A DNA stretch of 41,915 nucleotides from Lachnospiraceae bacterium (GCA_017433725.1 JAFRGQ010000064.1:1-41915); one strand, 5' to 3'. Shown: positions 32,574 through 40,577, counted from the first letter of the stretch. The notes: a model not told the origin generated them from the letters alone. A program made the numbers and translations.

Positions 32574-32996
32574 ATGAAAATGACAAAGCCTGAGATGAAA
32601 GTACAGAGATTTCATAGTGAAGATGTGATAGCGACAAGCGGAGTGGTGCCGTTTGTGTATTCAACACGTTTGAAGCTTAGCGGAATTGGAAACGATCCCC
32701 TTGATGACAATCTTTTTACAGTTGTCGGAGGCACAAATGATGGAAAAACTATTGATCCGCACAACGGGAATATGGACGAGTTAGTTTCGTTCTTGAACAG
32801 CAGTTATGACGGTGATATTACCAGTGGTACAAAACTCTATAGGGAAATACATTCTAACTCAGGAGTTCATGCAATGGATTACCCGCTTGATTGGTTTTTT
32901 AGTAATAAGGGCGATTATAATTTCAATGCTACGTACGAATTTATGTTTAATACAGATTATGGCTACCATTTCTTTGCTTCAGATACAACAAACTAA
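32574..32996 (+). CDS. Orphan 140-residue protein with EDVIATSG N-terminal motif
   Basis: The N-terminus MKMTKPEMKVQRFHSEDVIA followed by TSG belongs to a type of short N-terminal motif I recall in many small clostridial proteins of unknown function. The rest is polar and aromatic (DPLDDNLFTVVGG, YPLDWFFSNKGDYNFNATYE, TDYGYHFFASDTTN), with no cysteine, membrane segment or known domain. GGAGAAGGAAG precedes the ATG. It stands alone between an MBL gene and a long non-coding stretch ending in a terminator. It could be a leader-carrying peptide or a secreted-by-unknown-route protein; unproven. Confidence 0.65.
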   Translation: MKMTKPEMKVQRFHSEDVIATSGVVPFVYSTRLKLSGIGNDPLDDNLFTVVGGTNDGKTIDPHNGNMDELVSFLNSSYDGDITSGTKLYREIHSNSGVHAMDYPLDWFFSNKGDYNFNATYEFMFNTDYGYHFFASDTTN

Positions 32997-33188
32997 GCTA
33001 CATTATATCACCGATACAGACTTTCAGAGCCACCAACTACACTATTAATACAGTGACCTCTTCTCTGAACTGGCAAAGTCTTTAAAACAATAAAGAAAAT
33101 ATAGACACCGATACGCTGCAGTCAACGGCCGGAAGGTATTCTTTCATGGTCAACTAAGCTTCGAAAGAGTGTTATAAGTGTATTAGGG

Positions 33189-33210
33189 ACGCCGCTTAAA
33201 AGCGGCGTTT
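33189..33210 (+). terminator. Rho-independent terminator
   Basis: ACGCCGCTT / AAGCGGCGT with a 2-nt loop and a TTT tail, about 190 bp after the orphan gene's stop. Confidence 0.75.
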
Positions 33211-33339
33211 CTGTATATATCAGAGTAATATTTGAACTTCACTTTTCTGTTTTTCCAATTATCTACATACCTCGCTTGCCATAGAAATTTGACGTCGGAT
33301 TACTTATGAAGTGGCTACATAACTACATTTTCATCTCAC

Positions 33340-33368
33340 TTGACATCTTTAAAAAGAAACTTCAAAAT
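33340..33368 (+). promoter_or_regulatory. Promoter of the small membrane protein and cobD
   Basis: TTGACA (33340-33345), 17-bp spacer, CAAAAT (33363-33368). The -10 is weak, but the spacing is right and the next gene is 85 bp away. Confidence 0.5.
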
Positions 33369-33452
33369 ATAGATATATCCGCAAGGATTGGTGTATGGCT
33401 CATGTTTCTCAGTACTGATGAGCCGGAAGAATTAATAAATCGAGGAGGCGCC

Positions 33453-33671
33453 ATGAAAAAACTGTTTAAAGCAGCAAACAGGTATATCGAGACCAGTGAC
33501 TGGAAGATCATTGCTGTACTGAAATTCTGCTTGATTTCGCTTGGAATGATGATCGGGATGTGCATTGGCGGAAAACACAAAAAGAAGGTTTATGCGGTTG
33601 CGGGACTGGTGTTCATTATTACGTATATCCCGCTTATGCTGAAGTTCTACAAGGTATTTAAGGAGTCGTGA
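33453..33671 (+). CDS. Small two-helix membrane protein (clostridial, often labelled phosphate-permease-like)
   Basis: A 72-residue protein starting at ATG 33453 after GAGGAGG. KKLFKAANRYIETSDWKIIA is a conserved start I recall in clostridia; it is followed by a membrane helix (LISLGMMIGMCIGG), a KHKKK loop and a second helix (VAGLVFIITYIPLMLKF). Database names such as permease of phosphate ABC transporter exist for it but are not evidence. Function is unknown. The stop overlaps the GTG start of the cobD-like gene by 4 bp. Confidence 0.85.
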   Translation: MKKLFKAANRYIETSDWKIIAVLKFCLISLGMMIGMCIGGKHKKKVYAVAGLVFIITYIPLMLKFYKVFKES

Positions 33672-34966
33672 CATCAAGGATGTACATGGAATTCGAACAT
33701 GGAGGAAACTGGGCAGATTATGAGGAGATTTGCGGTGAAGAAATCCTTGATTTTTCCGCAAATGTATCTCCATTCGGTCTGCCGGAGAATGTTAGGGAGG
33801 CGGCAAGTGCCTCCTTTAAAAATGCGTACAGATATCCCGATCCTGAGTGTCGGGATCTCAGAAATGCGATAGCCGACAAATATGATCTGTGTAGCGAGCA
33901 TGTTGTTTGTGGGAACGGCGCGGCTGATTTAATTTACAGGATTGCATATGCAGTGAGACCGCGAAAGGCTATAGTACCGGCACCGGATTTCAGCGAGTAT
34001 GAAAAAGCATTGAAACAGGTCGGATGTGAGATTGAGTATTGGGAGTGGATGCGAGGAGATTGCACTGTAGAGAAATGGCTCTACAAAGGCAGGCAGGTAC
34101 TGACCACTGAGTGTGAAAGGCAGGTACTGACCACTGAGTGTGATAAGATACAGAATGGCGTGGTTCCGGTGAATGACTTGAATTATGTACCGGAGTCTGA
34201 CAGCGTTGAGGGCGGAACAGCTGATTTGTCTGATGATGCATCGAAAGATGATAGACCGAGACTAATATCGGAGACCGACATCGGTGTAGGCAGAATACCT
34301 TACTTGTCTGATGATACTCTGACCGAAGATTTAGATATGATAATTCTCAGCAACCCTAATAATCCTTCGGGATGTCTTTATATGCCGACTTTTTTGAGAG
34401 CATTAGTAGCAGAGTGTGTGCAGAAACAGATACTTCTCGTCGTGGATGAATGCTTTATGGATTTTGTAGACAGTGCCTGTACATACAGCCTGCTTGAATT
34501 TGTTGCCGACTGCAGGAATCTGATAGTGATTCGTGCCTTCACGAAATTCTATGGAATGGCGGGGCTACGGCTCGGCTGGTGCGCCACTTCGAATGCAGAA
34601 CTCATCGCAGAAATGAAGAAGGCAGGTCCGCCCTGGTCAGTATCGATACCGGCGCAGGCGGCGGGAATGGCTACGTTGTCGGAAAACTCTTACGCTCATA
34701 AGCTTCGGGGGTATGTTTCAGCTGAACGCCAACGACTTCAATTCAATCTTCGAAGATTGGGACTTCAGGTCATTCCCGGAGCGGCGAATTATATCTTATT
34801 TTATTCGGAAAGGACAGATCTCGCCCGGCTTCTTTTAGAGAGAGGAATTGCGATACGAGACTGTTCGAACTATGTAGGGCTCGGTCCTGGCTGGTACCGG
34901 GTGGCGGTTAGACTGAGGGAGGAGAATCAGCGATTGCTTAGAGAGATGGCGTTCGTATTGAGGTGA
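33668..34966 (+). CDS. cobD: Threonine-phosphate decarboxylase-like aminotransferase
   Basis: A class I/II PLP enzyme of the HisC/CobD group that makes aminopropanol phosphate, the substrate for CbiB. EFEHGGNWADYEE, LDFSANVSPFGLPENV, YRYPDPECRDLRNAIA, VCGNGAADLIY, LSNPNNPSGC, LLVVDECFMDFVD and FTKFYGMAGLRLGW (PLP Lys about 293) are all typical. An insert of roughly 80 residues (about 135-218) contains a duplicated RQVLTTEC and acidic Ser/Asp stretches, between the AIVPAPDFSEYEKAL and DMIILSNP blocks, making it 432 residues (about 360 usual). GTG 33668 overlaps the upstream stop; ATG 33680 or 33686 are other possible starts. Confidence 0.88.
   Translation: MTSRMYMEFEHGGNWADYEEICGEEILDFSANVSPFGLPENVREAASASFKNAYRYPDPECRDLRNAIADKYDLCSEHVVCGNGAADLIYRIAYAVRPRKAIVPAPDFSEYEKALKQVGCEIEYWEWMRGDCTVEKWLYKGRQVLTTECERQVLTTECDKIQNGVVPVNDLNYVPESDSVEGGTADLSDDASKDDRPRLISETDIGVGRIPYLSDDTLTEDLDMIILSNPNNPSGCLYMPTFLRALVAECVQKQILLVVDECFMDFVDSACTYSLLEFVADCRNLIVIRAFTKFYGMAGLRLGWCATSNAELIAEMKKAGPPWSVSIPAQAAGMATLSENSYAHKLRGYVSAERQRLQFNLRRLGLQVIPGAANYILFYSERTDLARLLLERGIAIRDCSNYVGLGPGWYRVAVRLREENQRLLREMAFVLR
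34091..34144. repeat. 27-bp in-frame duplication inside cobD
   Basis: AGGCAGGTACTGACCACTGA plus GTGTGA occurs at 34091 and again at 34118. It encodes RQVLTTECE / RQVLTTECD and lies in the insert of the aminotransferase. The copies are identical over about 26 bp, so the event looks recent. Confidence 0.85.
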
Positions 34967-35018
34967 ATGTCGCCTACTCCGGTAACTGCAAGGAAACAGT
35001 CGTCAAGCCTATGAAGGG

Positions 35019-35059
35019 ATTATCGAAGCACGAGCAAGAATGCCGTCTACTTCGGTAAA
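35019..35059. repeat. 41-bp dispersed hairpin repeat, copy 2
   Basis: ATTATCGAAG... GAGCAAGAATGCCGTCTACT ...TTCGGTAAA. It has the same length and interior as copies at 6263 and 35093; the left arm is slightly degenerate. Confidence 0.75.
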
Positions 35060-35092
35060 CCGAAAGGCCTGAGCCGGTCAAGCTCATAAAGA

Positions 35093-35133
35093 ATTACCGA
35101 AGTACGGGCAAGAATGTCGTCTACTTCGGTAAA
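35093..35133. repeat. 41-bp dispersed hairpin repeat, copy 3
   Basis: ATTACCGAAG (35093-35102) and CTTCGGTAAA (35124-35133) enclose GGGCAAGAATGTCGTCTA. It is 74 bp from copy 2. Confidence 0.75.
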
Positions 35134-35225
35134 CTGGGGGCTCGAGCCAGAGAAACCCAAGCAGAGAATACCGAATTACGCCCCACACCCCACGATTTAT
35201 TTATGCTGAAATTTGTCTGAAAATA

Positions 35226-35234
35226 TGATACAAT
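35226..35234 (+). promoter_or_regulatory. Extended -10 promoter of the GH13 gene
   Basis: TGATACAAT, an extended -10 about 58 bp before the start. No good -35 at the usual distance. Confidence 0.5.
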
Positions 35235-35291
35235 ATATGTCTCGTGTGCTCCATTCACACGACAAATCACACAACAAAGGAGACTTTTACT

Positions 35292-36941
35292 ATGGCCTGG
35301 TATGACAGCGCAGTATTTTATCATATTTATCCCCTCGGACTTTGCGGCTGCCCGCACGAAAACAACGGCGAAGCCGGACACCACTTCGACAAGATCACGG
35401 AGTGGAGCGAGCACGCAAAGCGCATGGGCTGCAACGCAATTTATATCGGACCACTTTTTGAATCAGGCAGTCATGGCTATGATACAACAGATTACCGCAT
35501 GGTGGACCGTCGCCTCGGCACGAACTATGAGTTCAAAGCTTACGTGCAGCACTGCCACGACATCGGCCTGAAGGTCATTGTCGACGGCGTTTTCAATCAC
35601 ACAGGGCGCGGCTTCTTTGCCTTCCAGGATCTCAAGCAGTATCGCGAAGGCTCTCGCTATCGGGACTGGTATTGTAATGTCAATTTCTGGGGAAACAACG
35701 AATACAATGACGGCTTCTCCTACGATAACTGGGGTGGGCATAACCTTCTCGTCAAGCTCAATATGTGGAACTGGGACGTCAAGAACTACCTCTTTGACAC
35801 AGTCCGGTTCTGGGTCAGCGAGTTCGACATTGACGGTATCCGCCTCGATGCAGCAGATGTCCTCGACTTTGGCTTCATGCGCGATCTGCGCGGTGTGTGC
35901 GACAGCATAAAACCGGAATTCTGGCTGATGGGTGAGGTCATCCACGGGGATTATTCCCGCTGGGCAAATGCCGGCATGCTCAACTCCGTCACCAACTACG
36001 AGCTCCACAAAGGTCTTTTTTCCGGTCACAACGACCACAACTATTTTGAGATTGCTCACTCCGTCAAGAGACTCCTGGGAATAGTAGGAGACAAGATTCG
36101 TCTGTATACATTTGTAGATAACCATGACGTTGCGAGAATTTATTCCAAGCTGAGCAATAAAGCGCATATGGCAAATGTCATCATGCTTCTGTACACTCTC
36201 CCCGGCATTCCGTCTGTCTACTACGGCTCTGAGTTCGGTATTGAAGGCGGCAAGGAGTACGGGTCCGACTGGAATCTTCGTCCGGACCTCAATCTGGCGG
36301 ACTATGATGAAAATGCTGACATTCCGATGCTCCACAAAGCCCTCGGCAAGATTAAAGCGCGCTTCCCGGAAGTCACATGGGGCGATTACAAGGAACTCAA
36401 TCTGACTACAAGACAGTATGCATATGCCAGAATTCTCGACGGCAAGGCAGTCATTACAGCTCTGAACAATGATGACAACCCGGCTCACATGGAGATCAGT
36501 ATGCCTGTCTACGCTAACCGTGCCCTGAATCTCCTGACGCTTCAAGACGAGACGGAAGAGGACAAAGAGGCAATCGCTGCGAAAGAGGCGGAGCTTCTTC
36601 TTGCTGCAAAGGAAGATCTGAAGGAAGAGGCGGAGGTTCTCTGGGATGCATCCGGTCAGGTCCGTGACGGTGCCAAAGAGCTGAAGAAAGCTGTGAAGAA
36701 GATCAAGGTCGGGAACGGGTCCCTCAAAGATCAGATGAGCGAGTCACTCGGGCAGCTTCGTGCGGCGATCGATGAGATGAGCAGAGTCTATGAGGATTTT
36801 GCAGGCAAATGCGGTCTCGAATCTCAAGTTCAGACACCCGGAAGTATGGAAGGCTGCCAGACGATGGAAATCCGCGACGGTAAGCTTATTGTTGATTTAG
36901 CTCCGAACAGCGGGGCTGTTGCTTATGTGTATAACGAATAA
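35292..36941 (+). CDS. GH13 alpha-amylase-like enzyme with helical insertion
   Basis: A 549-residue cytoplasmic GH13 enzyme. The barrel motifs are IVDGVFNHTG, GIRLDAADV (nucleophile Asp186), MGEVIHGD (acid/base Glu215) and FVDNHDVARI (Asp279). The C-terminal beta domain starts at ITALNNDDNPAHMEI and ends with KLIVDLAPNSGAVAYVYNE, but residues about 419-515 between them are a Glu/Lys-rich predicted coiled coil (TEEDKEAIAAKEAELLLAAK onward). Such insertions are not usual in domain C. Start ATG 35292 follows AAAGGAG. It probably acts on maltodextrin-type glucans; specificity is not readable. Confidence 0.94.
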   Translation: MAWYDSAVFYHIYPLGLCGCPHENNGEAGHHFDKITEWSEHAKRMGCNAIYIGPLFESGSHGYDTTDYRMVDRRLGTNYEFKAYVQHCHDIGLKVIVDGVFNHTGRGFFAFQDLKQYREGSRYRDWYCNVNFWGNNEYNDGFSYDNWGGHNLLVKLNMWNWDVKNYLFDTVRFWVSEFDIDGIRLDAADVLDFGFMRDLRGVCDSIKPEFWLMGEVIHGDYSRWANAGMLNSVTNYELHKGLFSGHNDHNYFEIAHSVKRLLGIVGDKIRLYTFVDNHDVARIYSKLSNKAHMANVIMLLYTLPGIPSVYYGSEFGIEGGKEYGSDWNLRPDLNLADYDENADIPMLHKALGKIKARFPEVTWGDYKELNLTTRQYAYARILDGKAVITALNNDDNPAHMEISMPVYANRALNLLTLQDETEEDKEAIAAKEAELLLAAKEDLKEEAEVLWDASGQVRDGAKELKKAVKKIKVGNGSLKDQMSESLGQLRAAIDEMSRVYEDFAGKCGLESQVQTPGSMEGCQTMEIRDGKLIVDLAPNSGAVAYVYNE

Positions 36942-36944
36942 AAT

Positions 36945-36998
36945 GAAACAGAGTCACTGCATAACAGGGAAAGCTGCTATGTGGTGATTCTGTTTTTT
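36945..36998 (+). terminator. Terminator of the GH13 gene
   Basis: An imperfect 18-bp stem (GAAACAGAGTCACTGCAT 36945-36962 / ATGTGGTGATTCTGTTTT 36979-36996) running into a T-rich tail just after the stop codon. Confidence 0.75.
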
Positions 36999-37128
36999 AT
37001 TCGGAACCGCTGTGCGAACCTAATAATCATAATTCGGCGCATAAATGCGTCTTTTTCTCAAAAGTTGCAGCGCAATTTTGAGAATATACACTATTAAGTA
37101 ACTATACAGGATTGCACATTGAACTGCT

Positions 37129-37158
37129 TTGAGTAGAGAGTTTCTCATAAGGTATGCT
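37129..37158 (+). promoter_or_regulatory. Probable promoter of the HAD phosphatase
   Basis: TTGAGT (37129-37134), 18-bp spacer, TATGCT (37153-37158), about 29 bp upstream of the start codon. Confidence 0.45.
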
Positions 37159-37186
37159 AATAAGAAAGATAAAGAAAGGAGTACAC

Positions 37187-37996
37187 ATGTATAAGCTGAT
37201 AGCTGTCGACCTCGACGAGACCCTCCTGAACAACGACGGTACGATCTGTAAACGCAATCTGGATGCGGTGCAGAAACTCATAGAAGCCGGAAAATGGTTC
37301 GTCCCATGCTCCGGCCGCGGCTACGCCACCATTCAGGGTACGCTCAAAGATCTCGGTCTCTACCAGAAAGAGAACCAGTACATTGTCGGTTTCAACGGCG
37401 GTATGATCACCGAGAACAAGGGCAACCGTGAACTCTACTATCAGGGAATCACATATGATGAGACGAATATGTTCTTTCAGAAAGGAATGAGCTTTGATGT
37501 CTGCATGCATATCTATACGAAAGATGTCGTATACATCTGGAATTTTAATCCGGGTGAGAGATCTTTTCTTTCCGGAAGACAGCAGACCGTAGAGCTTCAG
37601 GAACCTAGCATCGAGTTCCTTAAAGATGAGCCGTTAGTAAAAATATTATATCAGAACACAGATGTCGACTATCTGCACAGAATCGCAAAAGAACTGGAGG
37701 ATATTACCGGTCCGTTCGACGTCAGCTACTCCTCCAATCGCTATCTTGAATTCAACCGTGCCGGCATCAACAAAGGTGCAGGGCTCAGGAAGCTTGCGGA
37801 AATCCTCGGCATCGATATCTCGGAGATCATCGCGGTCGGAGATAATAACAATGATATGGCAATGATCCGCGCAGCCGGACTCGGAGCGGGCGTTGCAAAC
37901 TGCACGGATGAAGTTCGCAGAATTTGCGACTATGTGAGTGAAGCTGATAACGAGGGCGGCGGGGTAGCTGAAATCATTGAGAAGTTTATGTTGTAA
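37187..37996 (+). CDS. Cof-type HAD-superfamily phosphatase
   Basis: A 269-residue HAD hydrolase of the Cof (class IIB) type. Motif I KLIAVDLDETLLNNDGTICK, motif II (IVGFNGGMI), and motif IV/III IIAVGDNNNDMAMIRAAGLG with the family's GVANCTDEV are all seen; the cap domain lies between. It dephosphorylates sugar phosphates, nucleotides or cofactors in known homologues. AAAGGAG precedes ATG 37187. It stands alone behind the GH13 terminator. Length is normal. Confidence 0.94.
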   Translation: MYKLIAVDLDETLLNNDGTICKRNLDAVQKLIEAGKWFVPCSGRGYATIQGTLKDLGLYQKENQYIVGFNGGMITENKGNRELYYQGITYDETNMFFQKGMSFDVCMHIYTKDVVYIWNFNPGERSFLSGRQQTVELQEPSIEFLKDEPLVKILYQNTDVDYLHRIAKELEDITGPFDVSYSSNRYLEFNRAGINKGAGLRKLAEILGIDISEIIAVGDNNNDMAMIRAAGLGAGVANCTDEVRRICDYVSEADNEGGGVAEIIEKFML

Positions 37997-38078
37997 GAAT
38001 TGCGCGATGAAGTCGTATTTCACTTTGCGCGCGTATTATAGACTCATGTCACGAGTAATCGCGCGATGATGAAAATAA

Positions 38079-38181
38079 GAGGGGCTGTCGCATTAGACGT
38101 TATCACCACTACATATAGCCGACATCTTCAAATAATGTCTGCCATATGCAGTGGTGTTTTGTCTTAATACGACAACCCCTC
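38079..38181. terminator. Long palindrome between converging genes
   Basis: Outer arms GAGGGGCTGTCGCATTAGAC (38079-38098) and the near-complement at 38161-38181, inner arms CACCACT / AGTGGTG (38104 and 38150), with a small loop. Ends resemble GGGGCTGTCGCA-type termini. It would stop both strands, and may also be a miniature mobile element. Confidence 0.7.
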
Positions 38182-38231
38182 AGCTTCAGTAATAATATCA
38201 TGACCGCTTCGAGATTTATGATATATAAGTT

Positions 38232-40577
38232 TTAATTCAAATCATGGACCTTATATAAACGATACAACCCGTCTTCGGACGCAAAGACCAGATCACAGAC
38301 CTCTTTTATCGGTTCCTCATCTGCAGGAACATCATCGTAATACATATCATTTTGGAAGAGTACGTACGTGATTCCCTCCGCCTTGATTGTCTCAAGGAGA
38401 GTATCAGCAGACATGGAAGTGTACATCTGCTTTGCAAGCTCGAACCGTGCATCTGTGTCATAACCGGCAGACCACGCATAATATGGCCATCCGCAATAGA
38501 GACGGCATCCGCTGACGGTGAACTCTGAGACGGAGTCGGGACCGGAGAGGATGAGATCGTCATTTGTAAAATTTTCCTTTATATAAGCAGTCAGGCCGCT
38601 TGTTGTGTCGACCGTGACACAGTGCTTATCGTCATTGTCTCTTATAATGATAGTATAATCATATAAACCTGTCGCTGTGAGCAGCAGTGCAACGACCACG
38701 GCGAGCGCTTTGCCGGGCACTTTGCTATATCCCGACGTATGCCCTTTCTTGGCAGGCTCACCTCCGTCTTCCGGTGCATACTCTTTCTTGGCGGGCATAC
38801 CTCCGTCTTCCGGTGTATGCTCTTTCTTGGAGGACTCATCGCCGTCTTCTGGTGCATATCCTTTCTTGCCGGATACACCGCCTTTTTCAGGGGCATGCCC
38901 CCTGCTGTCTGTAAAGAGAGATACCACAATATCCGCCCATATAATCGAGAGATATGCCATGGCCATCATGATATACTTGTGGTTCACTGTGACATCCGGT
39001 GTCAGGGAAACCGTGAAGGAGAAGACGACCGGAAGCAGGAAAGACGTTATGAGGGCTCTCTGCTTTCTGTCCGCTATGAACAGGGCAAATACGCTTCCGA
39101 GGATTGTAACTCCCGCTACTTCGGCGATATACCCGATAACGCCCAGAAAAGATTTATCTTCACTGATGAATCCCCAGAAGAAAGTCGGGGAAACGGCAGA
39201 GCCGTAGATAAAGGCTTTGGTCTGCAGTTCGGCAATCAGTACGCTGACCACCGCAAGAATCAGGTAGTCGAGCTTGTTCTTTGAGAAAATCGCAAATCCC
39301 GCCAGTATCAATAAACTGCCGATTACGCATGCGCCGTTCCAAAAGGATGTGAGCCCAAGGATTATACCGGTCACGAGAGCAAGATCCGGGGCTTTGGGAA
39401 TCCAGGCTTCTTTTGTGAGGAAGAAGGTCTTTACCCAGGATGTGAAGGCGGCGGTCATAGTGTATGCACCGTCTGCTTTTTTGCCTTCGCAAGCCTCTTC
39501 CAGATATCCGTAGAAATACCAGATGACGGCTGTCGCGATAATCATACCGAATCCGAGATGCCTCTGGTTCAGATAAACGTTATAGTTCCAGAGACCCCAG
39601 TTCTCATTGGTCGTGTAACCGATAAAGTTCTCGTTTGTCAGAAATGCCTGCACAAGGTCGCCTGCCTTCAGGTGTTCACTTATGAACAGAAAGACCGCCA
39701 TACCGCTTCGGAATGTGAAGAAAATGGCCGTTAGAACCGCCGAAGCGAAACGACCCGTGATTCGCAGAGCGAGCTGCGAGAGCATGATGAAGAAGCTGAA
39801 GAGCGACAGCGTACTCGTCAGGTTGTATGCAAATGTAAGCGGCAGCCCCAGAAACTCCATATTTCCCGTAAAGAACATGAACATAAAGTGGTATTTGATG
39901 TCCTCTCCGGCGTAGAACGGGTACTCGGTCGGGTAATTCGCGAACCATGAAAATGAACGGATGAGCGCTACATTCGGCGCGTAATCGCTGAATACGGTAA
40001 AGCCCATCTGGATATTGTTCCCGTTCATGTGGAGAACATAGTGGAAGCTGAACCAGACAAATGCCAGAACAATCAGATAGAATATCGCCTCTTTTTTAAA
40101 GAGAGCATCATCTTTAATCAGGCCGGATGCATGCAGGACCTGCATCAATCCCTTACGAGCGGGTTTTGGTACAGTCTTTGAGACGGCTCCAGAAGCATCC
40201 ATGGAACATGATTCCACCGGATTCTCCCGATTGTCGAAGAATTCTGCCCCGTCTTCGACAGGAGATGATTTGTTTTCTGAATCAGATTCCTTCGAATTCT
40301 TCCTACTGCCGAAAAATGATAGACCAAGAATGATGAGGGAGAAGCCGAGGACGATGGCATTTGCATATCCGAGCGGCCTTTCGATTCCACCGGCGACCCG
40401 GAGCGTGTAAGCTATCAGGTAGAGAGGCCACGTGATCAAGAGGACGCCTACTCCGAAAGATGAAGCCAGACGGACCCAGATGAGATTATGGTGTGAACCT
40501 GCCCTGTCCGTTATGAACAGGTCGGTGATTTGCCAGCCGATGGCGGTTGCGATAATAAGATATAAAAATGAGAGCAT
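38232..40577 (-). CDS. Polytopic membrane protein, GT-C glycosyltransferase-like
   Basis: A 781-residue protein with about 13 membrane helices. The first large loop has GFTVFSDYAPNVALIRSFSW and YPFYAGEDIKYHFMFMFF, where GT-C enzymes keep acidic catalytic residues. The C-terminal soluble part contains YCGWPYYAWSAGYDTDARFE, resembling the WP..... motif of DUF2298/YYY-type proteins, and ends ITYVLFQNDMYYDD. A Lys/Pro/Gly-rich cytoplasmic loop (about residues 570-640) holds 13-residue tandem repeats. It may transfer sugars to lipid or cell-surface glycans; not proven. No clear Shine-Dalgarno precedes the start (GAAACT only). Confidence 0.75.
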   Translation of the reverse strand: MLSFLYLIIATAIGWQITDLFITDRAGSHHNLIWVRLASSFGVGVLLITWPLYLIAYTLRVAGGIERPLGYANAIVLGFSLIILGLSFFGSRKNSKESDSENKSSPVEDGAEFFDNRENPVESCSMDASGAVSKTVPKPARKGLMQVLHASGLIKDDALFKKEAIFYLIVLAFVWFSFHYVLHMNGNNIQMGFTVFSDYAPNVALIRSFSWFANYPTEYPFYAGEDIKYHFMFMFFTGNMEFLGLPLTFAYNLTSTLSLFSFFIMLSQLALRITGRFASAVLTAIFFTFRSGMAVFLFISEHLKAGDLVQAFLTNENFIGYTTNENWGLWNYNVYLNQRHLGFGMIIATAVIWYFYGYLEEACEGKKADGAYTMTAAFTSWVKTFFLTKEAWIPKAPDLALVTGIILGLTSFWNGACVIGSLLILAGFAIFSKNKLDYLILAVVSVLIAELQTKAFIYGSAVSPTFFWGFISEDKSFLGVIGYIAEVAGVTILGSVFALFIADRKQRALITSFLLPVVFSFTVSLTPDVTVNHKYIMMAMAYLSIIWADIVVSLFTDSRGHAPEKGGVSGKKGYAPEDGDESSKKEHTPEDGGMPAKKEYAPEDGGEPAKKGHTSGYSKVPGKALAVVVALLLTATGLYDYTIIIRDNDDKHCVTVDTTSGLTAYIKENFTNDDLILSGPDSVSEFTVSGCRLYCGWPYYAWSAGYDTDARFELAKQMYTSMSADTLLETIKAEGITYVLFQNDMYYDDVPADEEPIKEVCDLVFASEDGLYRLYKVHDLN
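38743..38898. repeat. 39-bp tandem repeat, four copies, in frame
   Basis: Four 39-bp units (CCTTTCTTGGCAGGCTCACC onwards, + strand) encode 13-residue units such as EYAPEDGGEPAKK and EHTPEDGGMPAKK in the large membrane protein. They lie in a soluble loop. Confidence 0.88.

Larger units (their letters stand above)
32997..33452 (+). other. 456-bp non-coding stretch with terminator and promoter
   Basis: No supportable gene. It contains a strong terminator (33189-33210), then a promoter (33340-33368), then a leader hairpin GGCTCAT (33397-33403) / ATGAGCC (33418-33424) just before the ribosome binding site of the small membrane protein. Confidence 0.6.
34967..35225. other. Repeat-filled gap between cobD and the amylase
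   Basis: No gene. It carries copies 2 and 3 of the 41-bp repeat (35019-35059, 35093-35133), each with short related sequence. The amylase promoter is at its right end. Confidence 0.6.

Noticed and set aside
35463-36545. A 360-codon open frame antisense to the GH13 gene
   Set aside because: It has no recognisable domain or ribosome binding site and lies fully opposite a gene with all catalytic motifs; it is a codon-usage shadow.
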